From Pseudomonas linyingensis (GTDB taxonomy: Bacteria > Pseudomonadota > Gammaproteobacteria > Pseudomonadales > Pseudomonadaceae): DNA of 64,000 nucleotides. The position numbers and the translations under genes are program-made. Shown here in pieces: positions 1 to 10,158 of the stretch (positions within the stretch are counted from its first letter, which is position 1; each line of letters opens with the position of its first letter). The notes under the pieces are model-generated. The model was not told the DNA's origin. It searched no databases and saw nothing but the letters and a program-made list of their open reading frames with translations. Location: positions 24,582-88,581 of the forward strand of contig NZ_FNZE01000019.1 in NCBI RefSeq assembly GCF_900109175.1, in the 5' to 3' direction.

Positions 1-35
1 TCGCCGCAGCCGCCTGGCTGTTGCGCATGCCTTGA
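1..35 (+). CDS. C-terminal end of an upstream gene (partial)
   Basis: In the third frame the first bases read Ala-Ala-Ala-Ala-Trp-Leu-Leu-Arg-Met-Pro and then TGA at 33-35, 11 bases before the sbcD start. This could be the tail of a gene that begins outside the window and is co-transcribed with sbcD. The visible part is too short to name, and the reading frame is a guess based on the stop close to the next gene. Confidence 0.3.
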   Translation, partial: AAAAWLLRMP

Positions 36-46
36 GGGAGCAAATC

Positions 47-1270
47 ATGCGCCTGATCCACACCTCCGACTGGCACCTAGGGCAGACCCTGCATGGCCAG
101 GAGCGGGACTTTGAACACGCCGCCTTCCTCGCCTGGCTGCTCGAGCAACTGGTGGCGCAGCAGGCCGACGCCCTGCTGATCGCCGGCGACGTCTTCGATA
201 CGGTCAACCCGCCGCTCAAGGCGCAGGAACGCCTGTACGACTTCATCGTCACCGCCCATCAGCGCCTGCCGCGCCTCGACATCGTGATGATCGCCGGCAA
301 CCACGACTCCGGCGGGCGCATCGAGCTGCCGGCGCCCTTGATGCGCCGCCTCAACGCCCATGCCCTGGGCCGGGTGAACTGGCTGGACGACGGCAACCTG
401 GACAGCGCGCGCCTGCTGCTGCCGCTGCATCGCGCCGACGGATCGGTGGGTGCCTGGTGCCTGGCCCTGCCGTTCCTGCGCACGGCCGAGGTCACCGGCG
501 GCGAGGTGGGCGACGACTACCTCGCCGGCATCGACAAGGTGCACCGCGAGCTGATCGCCGCCGCCGAAGCGCAGCGCGCGCCCGATCAGGCACTGGTCGC
601 CGTCAGCCATGCGCACATGGCCGGGGCCGCGGTGTCCGAGGACTCCGAGCGCAACATCGTCATCGGCAACGCCGAGGCGCTGCCGGCCAGCCTGTTCCCC
701 GAAGCCGTCGCCTACGCTGCCCTCGGCCACCTGCACAAGCCGCAGCAGGTCACCGGCCAGGCGCGCATCCGCTACAGCGGCGCACCGCTGCCGCTGTCGT
801 TCGCCGAGGTCAACTATCCACACCAGGTACTGCTGGTCGAACTGGACGGCGCGCATCTGCGCAGCGTCGAACCGCTGCGCGTGCCGCGCGCGGTGGACAT
901 GCTGCGCATCGGCCCGGCGCCGCTGGCCGAGGTGCTCGAACTGCTTGCCGCCCTCCCCGCTTCCGAGCTGCCGCGCGAGCGCCAACCGTGGCTGGAGGTG
1001 CGCGTGCAGCTGGAGCAACCGCAGCCCGACCTGCGCCAGCAGATCGAGACCGCGCTGGACGGCAAGGGCTGCCGCCTGGTGCGCATCGCCAGCGAATACC
1101 GCGGCAGCCAGGAAGAGGCGCCGCCACTGGTCGGCCTCGACCAGCTCAGCCCGCAGGAGCTGTTCCGCCGCAGCTGGCAGGCGGAATACGGCAATGAAGC
1201 CGACGCCCAGGTGCTGCAGGACTTCATGACCCTGTTGCAGGCTGTGGAACTCGAAGGAGAACCGGCATGA
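47..1270 (+). CDS. sbcD: Exonuclease subunit SbcD
   Basis: Nuclease subunit of the SbcCD (Mre11-Rad50-like) complex, which cuts DNA hairpins and protein-blocked ends. The protein opens with the Mre11-type phosphoesterase metal motif (HTSDWHLGQ, residues 4-12), followed by GDVFD, GNHDS, VSHAHMAG and ALGHLHKPQ, the usual metal-binding series. The length is about 407 residues, normal for the family. I chose the ATG at 47 rather than the one at 32, because MRLIHTSDWH is the family N-terminus and GAGGGAG lies just upstream. The stop overlaps the sbcC start by four bases (ATGA), so the two subunits are translationally coupled. Confidence 0.95.
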   Translation: MRLIHTSDWHLGQTLHGQERDFEHAAFLAWLLEQLVAQQADALLIAGDVFDTVNPPLKAQERLYDFIVTAHQRLPRLDIVMIAGNHDSGGRIELPAPLMRRLNAHALGRVNWLDDGNLDSARLLLPLHRADGSVGAWCLALPFLRTAEVTGGEVGDDYLAGIDKVHRELIAAAEAQRAPDQALVAVSHAHMAGAAVSEDSERNIVIGNAEALPASLFPEAVAYAALGHLHKPQQVTGQARIRYSGAPLPLSFAEVNYPHQVLLVELDGAHLRSVEPLRVPRAVDMLRIGPAPLAEVLELLAALPASELPRERQPWLEVRVQLEQPQPDLRQQIETALDGKGCRLVRIASEYRGSQEEAPPLVGLDQLSPQELFRRSWQAEYGNEADAQVLQDFMTLLQAVELEGEPA

Positions 1271-4200
1271 AGATCCTCGCCATCCGCCTGAAGAACCTCG
1301 CCTCGCTGGCCGGCGAGCAGGCCGTCGACTTCACCGCCGAGCCGCTCGCCAGCGCCGGTCTGTTCGCCATCACCGGCCCCACTGGCGCCGGCAAGAGCAC
1401 CCTGCTCGACGCCCTGTGCCTGGCACTGTTCGGCGAGACGCCGCGTCTGCAGCACGCCAAGGCCCAGCTCAAGGTGCCGGACGGCGCCGACAACGAGGCC
1501 CTCGGCAGCGACGACGGCCGCAACCTGCTGCGCCGCGGCTGCGCTGGCGGGCATGCCGAGGTGGACTTCGTCGGCGTCGACGGCAAGCGCTACCGTGCCC
1601 GCTGGGAAGTGCGCCGCGCCCGCGACAAGGCAGCAGGCAAGCTGCAGAACAGCCAGCAGAGCCTGCGCGACCTGGACAGCGACCAGCTGCTGACCAGCAA
1701 CAAGAGCGAATTTCGTGAGCAGATGGAGCTGCGCCTGGGCCTCAACCTGCAGCAGTTCACCCGCGCCGTGCTGCTGGCGCAGAGCGAGTTCAGCGCCTTC
1801 CTCAAGGCCGACGACAACGAGCGCGGCACCCTGCTGGAAAAGCTTACCGACACCGGCGTGTACAGCCGCATCGGCAAGGCGGCCTTCGCCGCCGCCAAGC
1901 GCGCCCGCGAAGCCCTCGAACAGCTGGAACGCGACGCCGGCGGCATCCGCCCGCTGGCCGTTGAGGAGCGTCAGGCGCTGGAGCAGCAGCACGCCGCCGC
2001 CCTCGCCCAGCTCAAGAGCGAGCAGCAGCAACTGCACACCCTGCAGCAACAGCGCCAGTGGCTCGCCGAGCTGGCTCGCCTGCAAGCCGAACAACTGGCC
2101 GCCCAGACCCAGCTGGATAGCGCCCGCGCCGAGCACGATGGCCTGGCCGGCGAACGCCAGACTCTCGCCCTGCTCGAACAGCTCACCCCCGAGCGCCACC
2201 GCTTCCTGCGCCAAGGCGACATCGGCCCGCAGCTGGCCGAACTGGCGGCCAGCATCGAAGCCCACGGCGCCCAGCAGCAGGCCCTGCAACAGCGCCTGAG
2301 CGAGCTGGAAAGCGCCAGCACGGCTGCCGTGGCGCAGTTGCAGACGGCGGAAAACACCCGCCAGCAAGCAGCGCCGCTGCTGGCCCAGGCGCACAAGGAA
2401 GAGGAACGTCTGGCCCAGCTGGAGCAGGACCTGACCCAGGCGCAACAGGCCGAGCAGCAGGCCGGCGCGGCCTGCGCCGCTGGCGAGGCGACGCTGGCGC
2501 AACTGCAGGAACGGCAGACCGCGCTGGCCAACCAGCAGACCGAACTGGCCGCCCAGCTCGACCGCAGCGCCGTGCTGCAATCGCTGTGCGCCGCCTGGGA
2601 CGGCCATCGCCCGCGCCTGCAGCAGGCGGTGCTGCTGGCCAATCGTCTGCACCAGGGCCGTGGCGAGCTGCCGGCGCTGGAGCAGACCGCCGCCCAGGCG
2701 CAAACCCAGCTGAACGACGCCCGCCAGGCCCTGGAGACGCTGCAGCAGGAACTCGGCGGCAGCAGCTGCGGCGAACAACTGGCCGAGCTGCAACGCCAGC
2801 TCGGCGACTGGCGTCCGCAGTTGCGCACCCGCGAGGAACAGCACCAGCTGTGGCAACGCCGCCAGGAACTGGGCGCGCGCCAGGACGACCTGCAGGCCCG
2901 CCTCGCCGACCTGCAGACCCGCCGCGAGCAATGCCTGACCCGCGGCACGCAGGTGCGCAACGAACTGGACACGGCCGATCAGGCGCTGCAGATCACCCTC
3001 GCCCTGCTCGAACGCCAGCGCCTGGCCCGCAGCGCCAGCGTCGAGGCGCTGCGCGCGCAACTGCGCGACGGCGAGCCCTGCCCGGTGTGCGGCAGCGAGG
3101 AACACCCCTGGCACCAGCCGGATGCCCTGCTGCAGGCCCTCGCCAGCCAGGACGAGGACGAGGCGCAGCGCGCGCAGCAGCAGGTCGAGCGACTCAAGGA
3201 ACAGCGCGCCGAACTGGCCGCCGACTACAAGGCGCTTGGCCAGCAACTGGAGCAGCTCGGCAACGAACAGACGCAACTGAAGGCCGACCTCCAGAAGCTG
3301 GACGCCAGCCTCGCCGCCCATGCCGACCTGCTCGTCCAGCCAACCGAGCAGCGCGCCGCCTGGCTGGAGCAGCAACTGACCAGCCTGCGCCAGCGCATCG
3401 ACACCGCCGAACAGCGCCAGGCCCGCCTGCTGGCCCTGCAGCAGCAGGCCGAGCAGCTGCAGCAGCGCTGGCAACAGGCCCGCGACGCCAGCCAGAATGC
3501 GACCGCGCAGCTGGAGCAGCAGCGCCAGCATCTGCAGCGCGACGGCGCGCAGCTCGCCGCCGAACTGCAGTCCTTCACCGGCCTGCTACCCGCCGAGTTA
3601 CTGGCGCGCTGGCCCGAGGCACCGGCGCCGACCTTCATGCAGCTCGATCGCCAGGTCGGCGACCGCCTGCAGCAGCTGCAGCAACAGGCCGAACTGGACG
3701 AGGAGCACCAGCAGCGGCAGACCGCGCTGGAGAACGAACGCCTGCAGCAGGCCCATCGCCAGCAGACGCTGCAGGCCTACAGCGCACGTCTGGTCGAACT
3801 GCAGGCCCGCCAGCAGAGTACCTTGGCTAGCTTGCGCCAGAGCCTGGGCGAGCAGCCCAGCGCCGGCGTCTGGCAGCAGCGCCTGGAACAGGCGGTCATC
3901 AGCGCCCGCACCGCCGAGCAGACCTGCGCCGGCGCACTGAACGCGGCGCGCGAGCAGCGGGTCAAGCTCGCCGGCGAGGGCGACCACCTGCGCCAACGCC
4001 AACAGGCACTGCGGCAGGAGCGTGACAACCTGGCCGTCGAACTGGCCGCCTGGAGGACTCGCCATCCGCAGCTGGACGACACTACCCTCGCCGCTCTGCT
4101 GGTCCGCCCGGCTGGCGAGCTGGCCGAGCTGCGCCAGCGCCTGCAGCAGGCCAGCGAAGCCCTGGCGCAGTGCCAGGTGCGTCTCGACGAGCGCAGCCAG

Positions 4201-4902
4201 CAGCTGGCCGCGCACCAGGCCAAACAAGCCGAAGCGCCGGAGCCGGCCGTGCTGGAGCAGGCCCTGAGCGAACAGCAGCAACGCTGCGATCAGGCCGAGC
4301 AGCACAGCGTCGAAGTGCGCGCCGCACTGGTCGAAGACGACCGCCACCGCACCCAGAGCCGCGAGCTGCTGGAACGCATCGCCGCAGCGCAGGCCGAGCA
4401 CCTGCGCTGGGGGCGGATCAGCGCGCTGGTCGGCTCGGCCGACGGCGCCACCTTCCGCAAGATCGCCCAGGGCTACAACCTCGACTTGCTGGTGCAGCAC
4501 GCCAACCTGCAGCTGCGCCAGCTGGCCAAGCGCTACCGCCTGCAGCGCGGCGGCAGCGCGCTGGGTCTGCTGGTGCTGGATACCGAGATGGGCGACGAGC
4601 TGCGCTCGGTGCATTCGCTGTCCGGCGGCGAGACCTTCCTGGTCTCGCTGGCCCTGGCGCTGGGCCTGGCGTCGATGGCGTCGAGCAAGCTGCGCATCGA
4701 GTCGCTGTTCATCGACGAGGGCTTCGGCAGCCTCGACCCCGAGTCGCTGCAGCTGGCGATGGATGCACTGGACAACCTGCAGGCCCAGGGCCGCAAGGTG
4801 GCGGTCATCTCCCACGTGCAGGAGATGCACGAGCGCATCCCGGTGCAGATCCGCGTGCAGCGCCAGGGCAACGGGGCCAGCGCGTTGAGTATCGTCGGCT
4901 GA
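1267..4902 (+). CDS. sbcC: Exonuclease subunit SbcC (SMC-like ATPase)
   Basis: ATPase and tether subunit of SbcCD, 1211 residues. Walker A (GPTGAGKST) is at residues 37-45. A very long Gln/Leu/Arg-rich coiled coil is interrupted near residue 604 by a zinc hook, CPVCG, through which two molecules join. The ABC signature (LSGGE) is near residue 1117 and Walker B ([11 protein letters not shown]) near 1147, so the head domain is intact. The coiled coil is unusually rich in Gln-Gln runs, and the CAG-rich DNA produces long meaningless antisense reading frames. The gene follows sbcD with an ATGA overlap and ends in front of a strong hairpin. Confidence 0.95.
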   Translation: MKILAIRLKNLASLAGEQAVDFTAEPLASAGLFAITGPTGAGKSTLLDALCLALFGETPRLQHAKAQLKVPDGADNEALGSDDGRNLLRRGCAGGHAEVDFVGVDGKRYRARWEVRRARDKAAGKLQNSQQSLRDLDSDQLLTSNKSEFREQMELRLGLNLQQFTRAVLLAQSEFSAFLKADDNERGTLLEKLTDTGVYSRIGKAAFAAAKRAREALEQLERDAGGIRPLAVEERQALEQQHAAALAQLKSEQQQLHTLQQQRQWLAELARLQAEQLAAQTQLDSARAEHDGLAGERQTLALLEQLTPERHRFLRQGDIGPQLAELAASIEAHGAQQQALQQRLSELESASTAAVAQLQTAENTRQQAAPLLAQAHKEEERLAQLEQDLTQAQQAEQQAGAACAAGEATLAQLQERQTALANQQTELAAQLDRSAVLQSLCAAWDGHRPRLQQAVLLANRLHQGRGELPALEQTAAQAQTQLNDARQALETLQQELGGSSCGEQLAELQRQLGDWRPQLRTREEQHQLWQRRQELGARQDDLQARLADLQTRREQCLTRGTQVRNELDTADQALQITLALLERQRLARSASVEALRAQLRDGEPCPVCGSEEHPWHQPDALLQALASQDEDEAQRAQQQVERLKEQRAELAADYKALGQQLEQLGNEQTQLKADLQKLDASLAAHADLLVQPTEQRAAWLEQQLTSLRQRIDTAEQRQARLLALQQQAEQLQQRWQQARDASQNATAQLEQQRQHLQRDGAQLAAELQSFTGLLPAELLARWPEAPAPTFMQLDRQVGDRLQQLQQQAELDEEHQQRQTALENERLQQAHRQQTLQAYSARLVELQARQQSTLASLRQSLGEQPSAGVWQQRLEQAVISARTAEQTCAGALNAAREQRVKLAGEGDHLRQRQQALRQERDNLAVELAAWRTRHPQLDDTTLAALLVRPAGELAELRQRLQQASEALAQCQVRLDERSQQLAAHQAKQAEAPEPAVLEQALSEQQQRCDQAEQHSVEVRAALVEDDRHRTQSRELLERIAAAQAEHLRWGRISALVGSADGATFRKIAQGYNLDLLVQHANLQLRQLAKRYRLQRGGSALGLLVLDTEMGDELRSVHSLSGGETFLVSLALALGLASMASSKLRIESLFIDEGFGSLDPESLQLAMDALDNLQAQGRKVAVISHVQEMHERIPVQIRVQRQGNGASALSIVG

Positions 4903-4908
4903 AAGCCG

Positions 4909-4950
4909 CCCTCACCCCCGGCCCCTCCGGGGAGAGGGCTGGGGTGAGGG
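4909..4950. terminator. GC-rich hairpin between convergent sbcC and helicase gene
   Basis: CCCTCACCCC...GGGGTGAGGG forms a long imperfect stem between the ends of two convergent genes. There is no T run on either side. It looks like the REP-like CCCTCACCCC elements scattered through Pseudomonas intergenic DNA and could act as a bidirectional terminator or RNA stabiliser. Confidence 0.5.
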
Positions 4951-4966
4951 GAAAAGCCGCGCGCCG

Positions 4967-7900
4967 CTACGCCCCGGCTTTGGCTCGTCGCTGCTCCAGC
5001 AACTTGCGCAGCTGCTGGTCGAGCTTGTCGAGGGTGCCGGCCGGATCCAGCCAGTAGTCAGTGGACCACAGGCGCAGGATCTCCCAGCCGAGGCCGCGCA
5101 GCACGCTTTCACGGATCTTGTCGCGGTCGCGGGCGGTGGCCGAGCGGTGGTAGGTGGCGCCGTCGCACTCGATGCCGGCGAGATAGCGCCCCGGCACGTC
5201 GGGGTCGACCACGCCGAGATCGATGCGGAAGCGCGACACGCCGACCTGCGGGTGCAGGGTCCAGCCTTTCTCGGCCAGAGCGCGGGCCACCGCCTCCTCG
5301 AACGACGAGTCGAAGCTGCCCACCGAGCCGTGCACCGCCTCGTCCAGCGCGCGGGCGCCGCGCTCGGCGAATTCGAGGAAGTGCCTGAGGTCCTTCACCC
5401 CTTCGGCGGCCGTGCGCGCCAGGTCGATCTGCTCCGGGCGCAGGCTGGAGAACACCTTGAGCTCGGCGCGCGCACGGGTGATCGCCACGTTGAGGCGCCG
5501 CTCGCCGCCGTTCTTGTTAAGCGGGCCGAAGTTCATGCTGACCGTACCCACGCTGTCCGGGCCGAAGGTGGTGCTGAACAGGATCACGTCGCGCTCGTCG
5601 CCCTGCACCGACTCGAGGTTCTTGACAAACACCGGCTCGATCAGCGCCTCGTCGAAGTGGCGGTCCAGCGCCGGATTGCGCCGCCGCGCGGCATCCAGCA
5701 GGTCGAGGATCAGGGTCTGCTGCTTCTGGTTGAAGGTGACCACGCCGAGGGTCAGCCTGCCCGGCTCGATGCCGGCCAGGCGCTGCTCGATCTCGGCGAC
5801 CACCGCGTCGGCTTCGGCGCGGTTGGTCTGGCTGCCGCCGCGATCGTAAGTGCCGGCGACGAACTGCAGGTTGACCGCGCGATCCTCGGTGGCCGGCGAC
5901 GGGAAGGTGATCAACCCGCCCTTGTAGTAGCGGTGGTTGGAGAAGGTGATCAGGCTCTCGTGACGCGAGCGGTAGTGCCAGGACAGGTCGACGGTCGGCA
6001 GGTTGGCGCCGAGCAGTTCGTCGAGGATGCTTTCCAGATCCTCGTCGTCGCTGCTCTCCTCCTCGCCGGCCTGCGCCGAGCTGAAGAAGCTGGTCGGCGG
6101 CAGCTGCTTGGGATCGCCGACCACCACGGTCTGGCGGCCGCGGGCGATGGCGCCGATGGCGTCCCACACGGTGATCTGCGAGGCCTCGTCGAAGATCACC
6201 AGGTCGAACGGCTGCTGGCCGGCCGGCAGGTACTGGGCGATCGACAGCGGCGACATCAACAGGCACGGGGTCAGCGCGGCGATGGCGTTGGGCGTCTCGC
6301 CGAGCAACTGGCGCAGCGGCTTGTGACGGGTCTTCTTCTCCAATTCGCGGCGGATTACCCCGAACTCGGAAGACTTCTGCGCATCCTCGCGCTCCACCAG
6401 GCCCTGGCGGATGCGCGTGCGGATGCACTGCGCGGTGATCTCGCGCACGCGGTCGTCGAGGGCGCGGAAGCTGGCGATCTTGCGCTCGTGCTCGACCGAG
6501 ACGAAGTTGCGCAGCGCCGGGGTGGCGTCGATCTTCTGCACCAGCCAGCCGCGCGCGTAGTTGACCTCCAGGGCACGCTGCGCCTGGCCGGCCGGCACGC
6601 GGCCCTGCTCGATGGCTTCCACCAGCGGCAGCAGACCGAGCGCCAGCGCCTCGCCGCGCACGCGCAGCCAGGCGCACCAGGCGTGCAGGCGGCCGTGGGC
6701 GGAGTCCAGGCGGGCGGTCAGCTCCAGTAGCTGTTCGAGGCCCGAGAGGCCGGGACTGTACAGCTCGTCCGCGCTGCGCCCGGCGAGGCTGGCGAACTCC
6801 TCCAGCGCCTCGGCGAAGTTGTCCTCCAGTTCGAGATAGCGGCCGCACAGGCGGCCGACCGGGGCATCGACGGCGAGCAACTCGTTGGCCTCGACCACCA
6901 GCAGACGCAGCCCGCTGCGCAGGGCCGCCAGCTGCTCGGGATCGGTGGCCAGCGCGGCGAGCAGCTGGCGCAGGCGCCAGGCCATCTCGGCCTTGACCCG
7001 CAACTGCAGCGGGTCGGAGTCCAGGCCGCGCCAGCCGGGCAGGCCGTCGACCCGCGCCAGCAGCGGCTGCAGCTCGCCGTGGATGTCCTGCAGCTCGCGC
7101 AGCACCGGCAGGTCGGCCGCGACCTGGGCGCCCTCGCCGACGCCGGCCTGCTCCTGCAGCCAGGCATGGAACTGGCGCAGCTTGAGGATCTGCAGCGGCC
7201 ACCAGCTGCCGTCGGCTTCCTGCCAGCGGCGTTCCAGCGCCGTCAGGTCCAGTGCCAGCAGGCGCTCGCGCGGATAGCGCACCGACAGTTCAGCCTCGGC
7301 GGCGGCGAAGCGCTCGAGCAGGCCGACCGCCTTGTTCAGCGCGTCGAGGCGCTCCAGCACGTCGGCCTGGAAGGCGAAGCCCAGCTCCTTGCCGATGGTC
7401 TGCGGCAGCAGCTCGAGCAGCTGGCCCAGGGCGGCGAGCTGGCCACGGCCGTTGAGCGGACGGATCAGGCCGAGGCGCTGGCTCAGCTCGACCAGGGCGC
7501 CCTGCAGCGCACGGGTGCGCGTGGTCAGGGTGGCGGCCTGCTGCTGCAAAGCCTGCTGCCAGGCCATGCTCCATTCCTCCACCCGCAGGAAGGCCAGCGG
7601 ATGGTTGGCCATGTCGCCGACTTCGCCGGCATTCAGGTCGATGCGCTCGGCCACCGCGCGCAGCTGCTCCAGCGCCGCGGCGTCGTGCTGCTCGGCGCTG
7701 ACCCAGCGCAGCTTGATCTCCGCCACCCCGGCATTGGCCACCGCGGTGGCCAGCGCCTGACGGATGCTCAGACCGTTGCGCTGGCGCTCGTGCAGGGCCT
7801 TGACCAGCTGGTTGAGTTCGTCGCGCAGCAGGCGCAGGCGCCGCGTCTCGCGCTCCCACTCCTCCTCGCTCAGCGCCGCGCGAGCCTGCCAGGCCTCGCC

Positions 7901-9853
7901 GAGCTGGCGGATCACGTCCTGCTTGCGCGCCTTGTTGGAGTGCAGCTCCAGGCAAAACTCGCCGAGGCCGTGCTCGCGCAGGCGGCGGTAGACCACCTCC
8001 AGCGCGGCGGCCTTCTCGGCGACGAACAGCACGGTGCGGCCCAGCGCCAGGTTGTGGGCGATCATGTTGGCGATGGTCTGCGACTTGCCGGTGCCCGGCG
8101 GGCCGATCATCACGAAGTTACGCCCCTGGGCGGCGGCCACCACCGCGGCCAGCTGCGAGGAATCGGCGGACAGCGGGGTGAACAGCTGCTCCGGCGACAG
8201 GCGCTGGTCCAGTTCGCGCGGCGCGACGAACTCGCCCGTGCTGGCGAACGGCTCGCGCGGGGTGTCGAGCAGGTGGCGTACTACCGGGTTGTCCTTGAGC
8301 TGCTCGACGCGGTCGACCAGGTCCTTCCACATCAGGTACTTGGCGAATGAGAAGGTGCTCAGCACCACCTCGTCGGCGATCTCGAAGCCGTCCACCTCAA
8401 GCACCTCGCGGCGCATGCGGGTGAGGATGCCGGCGATGTCGAGGCCATGTTCGTCGCTGGGCAGCAGGGCGTCGAAACCCTGGATGTCGAGGTTGAAATC
8501 CTGGCGCAGCATTTCCAGCAGGGTGGTGTTGAAGCGCGGTTCGTCGTCGCCGAGGGTCAGGCGGATGCCCGAACTGATCGACTTGCGGGTCAGGGTCACC
8601 GGCAGCAGGATCAGCGGCGCGCGATAGCTGCGGTCCTTAATCCCCGGGCGCTGCCAGCGCAGGAAGCCGATGGCGAGGAACAGGGTGTTGGCGCCGCCTT
8701 CCTCCAGATCGGCGCGCGCGCGGCGGTACAGCTCGACCAGGGTGGCGTCGAGCTTGTCGGCCTCCAGCGGCGCGAACAGGCGGCCCTTGGCCAGCGCATT
8801 GAGTGCGGTCTGCGCCAGCGCGGCGGCGTCCTCGGCGACATCCCCCGCGCCGGCCGGGCGCTTGGGCTGCGGGTCGATGGCGAAGGCCTTGCCGCCCGCC
8901 AGCAGATCCTCCAGCGCCGCCGGATCGGGGGTCAGCAGCGGGATGGCGACCTTGCTGTCGCGCAGGCTGAGCAGCGGGTTGCGCAGGGACAGGTCGAGCA
9001 GGCGACGCTGCCATTGCTCCAGGCGGCCGCCGGGGCCGGCGGGCAGTTCGTCATTGTCCGCCGCGGCGACCGCGGCCAGCTCAGGGGCGTCGAGCACCTG
9101 CGGATCGGCCGGCGGTTCGGCGGCGCTGGCGTCCAGTGGACGGATCTGCGCGGCGCGCGCCTGGGCGAGGTCGAGGACCAGCACGAAGCGCGCGTCGTCG
9201 TTCAGGCGCTGCTGGGCGACGCGGATCGCCTCCTTGAACGGCGTGCCCTTGCCGAGCAGGCCGCTATCGAACAGCAGCACCTCGCGCAGCTGCACGCGCT
9301 TGCGCAGGGTCAGCGCATCCTCGCTGCAGATGCGCGGGAAGAAGCCCTCGGCGTTCAGCCACAGACCGACGTAGGCGTGCTCCTGCTCCAGCACGATCAG
9401 CGGGTGCAGGCCGATACGCTCGAGCAGCGCGGCGAACAGCAGCGCGCAATCGAGGGGGCCGGCGCTGCGGCCCTGGACGATCTGCGCCGGACTGCGCAGG
9501 CGCTGCGCCTCGGCCAGCGGCACCGGCGCCGCCAGGGCGTCGAGACGCAGGCCGTGCAGCACGTTCCACAGCGCCGCCACCTGCAGGCCGAGGCGCGTGG
9601 CGTCGGCAGCGGCGTAGCCGTGCAGGCTGGCGTCGTGGCCGTTGCGCTTGAGCAGCTCGCCGGCCAAGTGCAGCAGCTTGTCCACCACCGGCTGACCGGG
9701 CAGACAGAAGGCCGCCAGGCGCTCGGGGGCATGACGGTAGCCTTCCCAAGTGTGGCGCTCCGGCGAGGCGATGTCCGCTAGCGTCGCTTCCCGTCCCGGG
9801 GGATGGCGCTCCTCGCCACGGGCCTGCTCCGGGAATAGGGCTTGTTCGGACAT
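4967..9853 (-). CDS. Giant DUF4011-type superfamily 1 helicase with C-terminal Vsr/DUF559-like nuclease domain
   Basis: About 1628 residues. The N-terminal third has a transglutaminase-like stretch (GPLDCALLFAALLERIG...HAYVGLW) followed by a DUF4011-like region. The split SF1 helicase has Walker A (GPPGTGKSQT) near residue 581 and a DEAS box (VIFDEASQ) near 1217, followed by GDPKQLPP and WHYRSRHESLI. The last 110 residues look like a Vsr/DUF559 endonuclease fold, with FRIDLGV and GIECDGATYH as probable metal ligands, ending in LRLWSTDYW. Start: ATG 9853 has GGAG nine bases upstream; ATG 9928 is in frame but lacks a clear ribosome site. Proteins of this architecture occur in some antiphage defence sets (known only by family). 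The cellular role here is unknown. It stands alone, convergent with sbcDC. Confidence 0.8.
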   Translation of the reverse strand: MSEQALFPEQARGEERHPPGREATLADIASPERHTWEGYRHAPERLAAFCLPGQPVVDKLLHLAGELLKRNGHDASLHGYAAADATRLGLQVAALWNVLHGLRLDALAAPVPLAEAQRLRSPAQIVQGRSAGPLDCALLFAALLERIGLHPLIVLEQEHAYVGLWLNAEGFFPRICSEDALTLRKRVQLREVLLFDSGLLGKGTPFKEAIRVAQQRLNDDARFVLVLDLAQARAAQIRPLDASAAEPPADPQVLDAPELAAVAAADNDELPAGPGGRLEQWQRRLLDLSLRNPLLSLRDSKVAIPLLTPDPAALEDLLAGGKAFAIDPQPKRPAGAGDVAEDAAALAQTALNALAKGRLFAPLEADKLDATLVELYRRARADLEEGGANTLFLAIGFLRWQRPGIKDRSYRAPLILLPVTLTRKSISSGIRLTLGDDEPRFNTTLLEMLRQDFNLDIQGFDALLPSDEHGLDIAGILTRMRREVLEVDGFEIADEVVLSTFSFAKYLMWKDLVDRVEQLKDNPVVRHLLDTPREPFASTGEFVAPRELDQRLSPEQLFTPLSADSSQLAAVVAAAQGRNFVMIGPPGTGKSQTIANMIAHNLALGRTVLFVAEKAAALEVVYRRLREHGLGEFCLELHSNKARKQDVIRQLGEAWQARAALSEEEWERETRRLRLLRDELNQLVKALHERQRNGLSIRQALATAVANAGVAEIKLRWVSAEQHDAAALEQLRAVAERIDLNAGEVGDMANHPLAFLRVEEWSMAWQQALQQQAATLTTRTRALQGALVELSQRLGLIRPLNGRGQLAALGQLLELLPQTIGKELGFAFQADVLERLDALNKAVGLLERFAAAEAELSVRYPRERLLALDLTALERRWQEADGSWWPLQILKLRQFHAWLQEQAGVGEGAQVAADLPVLRELQDIHGELQPLLARVDGLPGWRGLDSDPLQLRVKAEMAWRLRQLLAALATDPEQLAALRSGLRLLVVEANELLAVDAPVGRLCGRYLELEDNFAEALEEFASLAGRSADELYSPGLSGLEQLLELTARLDSAHGRLHAWCAWLRVRGEALALGLLPLVEAIEQGRVPAGQAQRALEVNYARGWLVQKIDATPALRNFVSVEHERKIASFRALDDRVREITAQCIRTRIRQGLVEREDAQKSSEFGVIRRELEKKTRHKPLRQLLGETPNAIAALTPCLLMSPLSIAQYLPAGQQPFDLVIFDEASQITVWDAIGAIARGRQTVVVGDPKQLPPTSFFSSAQAGEEESSDDEDLESILDELLGANLPTVDLSWHYRSRHESLITFSNHRYYKGGLITFPSPATEDRAVNLQFVAGTYDRGGSQTNRAEADAVVAEIEQRLAGIEPGRLTLGVVTFNQKQQTLILDLLDAARRRNPALDRHFDEALIEPVFVKNLESVQGDERDVILFSTTFGPDSVGTVSMNFGPLNKNGGERRLNVAITRARAELKVFSSLRPEQIDLARTAAEGVKDLRHFLEFAERGARALDEAVHGSVGSFDSSFEEAVARALAEKGWTLHPQVGVSRFRIDLGVVDPDVPGRYLAGIECDGATYHRSATARDRDKIRESVLRGLGWEILRLWSTDYWLDPAGTLDKLDQQLRKLLEQRRAKAGA

Positions 9854-10026
9854 CCAGCGGTCTCCAACCGGCGGGCCATCGACACGACGACCCGGTGCCG
9901 GCGCAGCGGCGTCGGCAGCAGTGTTCATGGGGGAAAAAGGTGCCGAGCAGCGGCTGGCTTTGCCATCCAATTGTCATGCACCTGTACGGGCGAACAGTAT
10001 CCGCCGCTACCGCGCAGGTAAAGGGT

Positions 10027-10080
10027 TTTCCTGCAAAGTCAGACACTTGGACCGCATAGTGGAGGAGAAATTGCAGGAAA
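10027..10080. promoter_or_regulatory. Perfect 10-bp inverted repeat upstream of the LysR gene
   Basis: TTTCCTGCAA (10027-10036) and TTGCAGGAAA (10071-10080) are perfect reverse complements separated by 34 bases, so the half-sites are 44 bp apart centre to centre, about four helical turns. They lie between the divergent helicase and LysR genes, 80-130 bp before the LysR start. They may form a regulator operator pair. A stem-loop is less likely with so long a spacer. Confidence 0.45.
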
Positions 10081-10158
10081 GACGATTTTCCGCCGCGACC
10101 GGGCACACCGGCCTGCTTTGCGGCACAATCGAAGGCACCGTCGCCACCGAACGCCATC

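Noticed and set aside
814..3531. 905-codon open frame antisense to sbcD/sbcC
   Set aside because: Low-complexity Leu/Gln/Ala protein produced by the CAG-rich coiled-coil DNA of sbcC; no family features or ribosome site.
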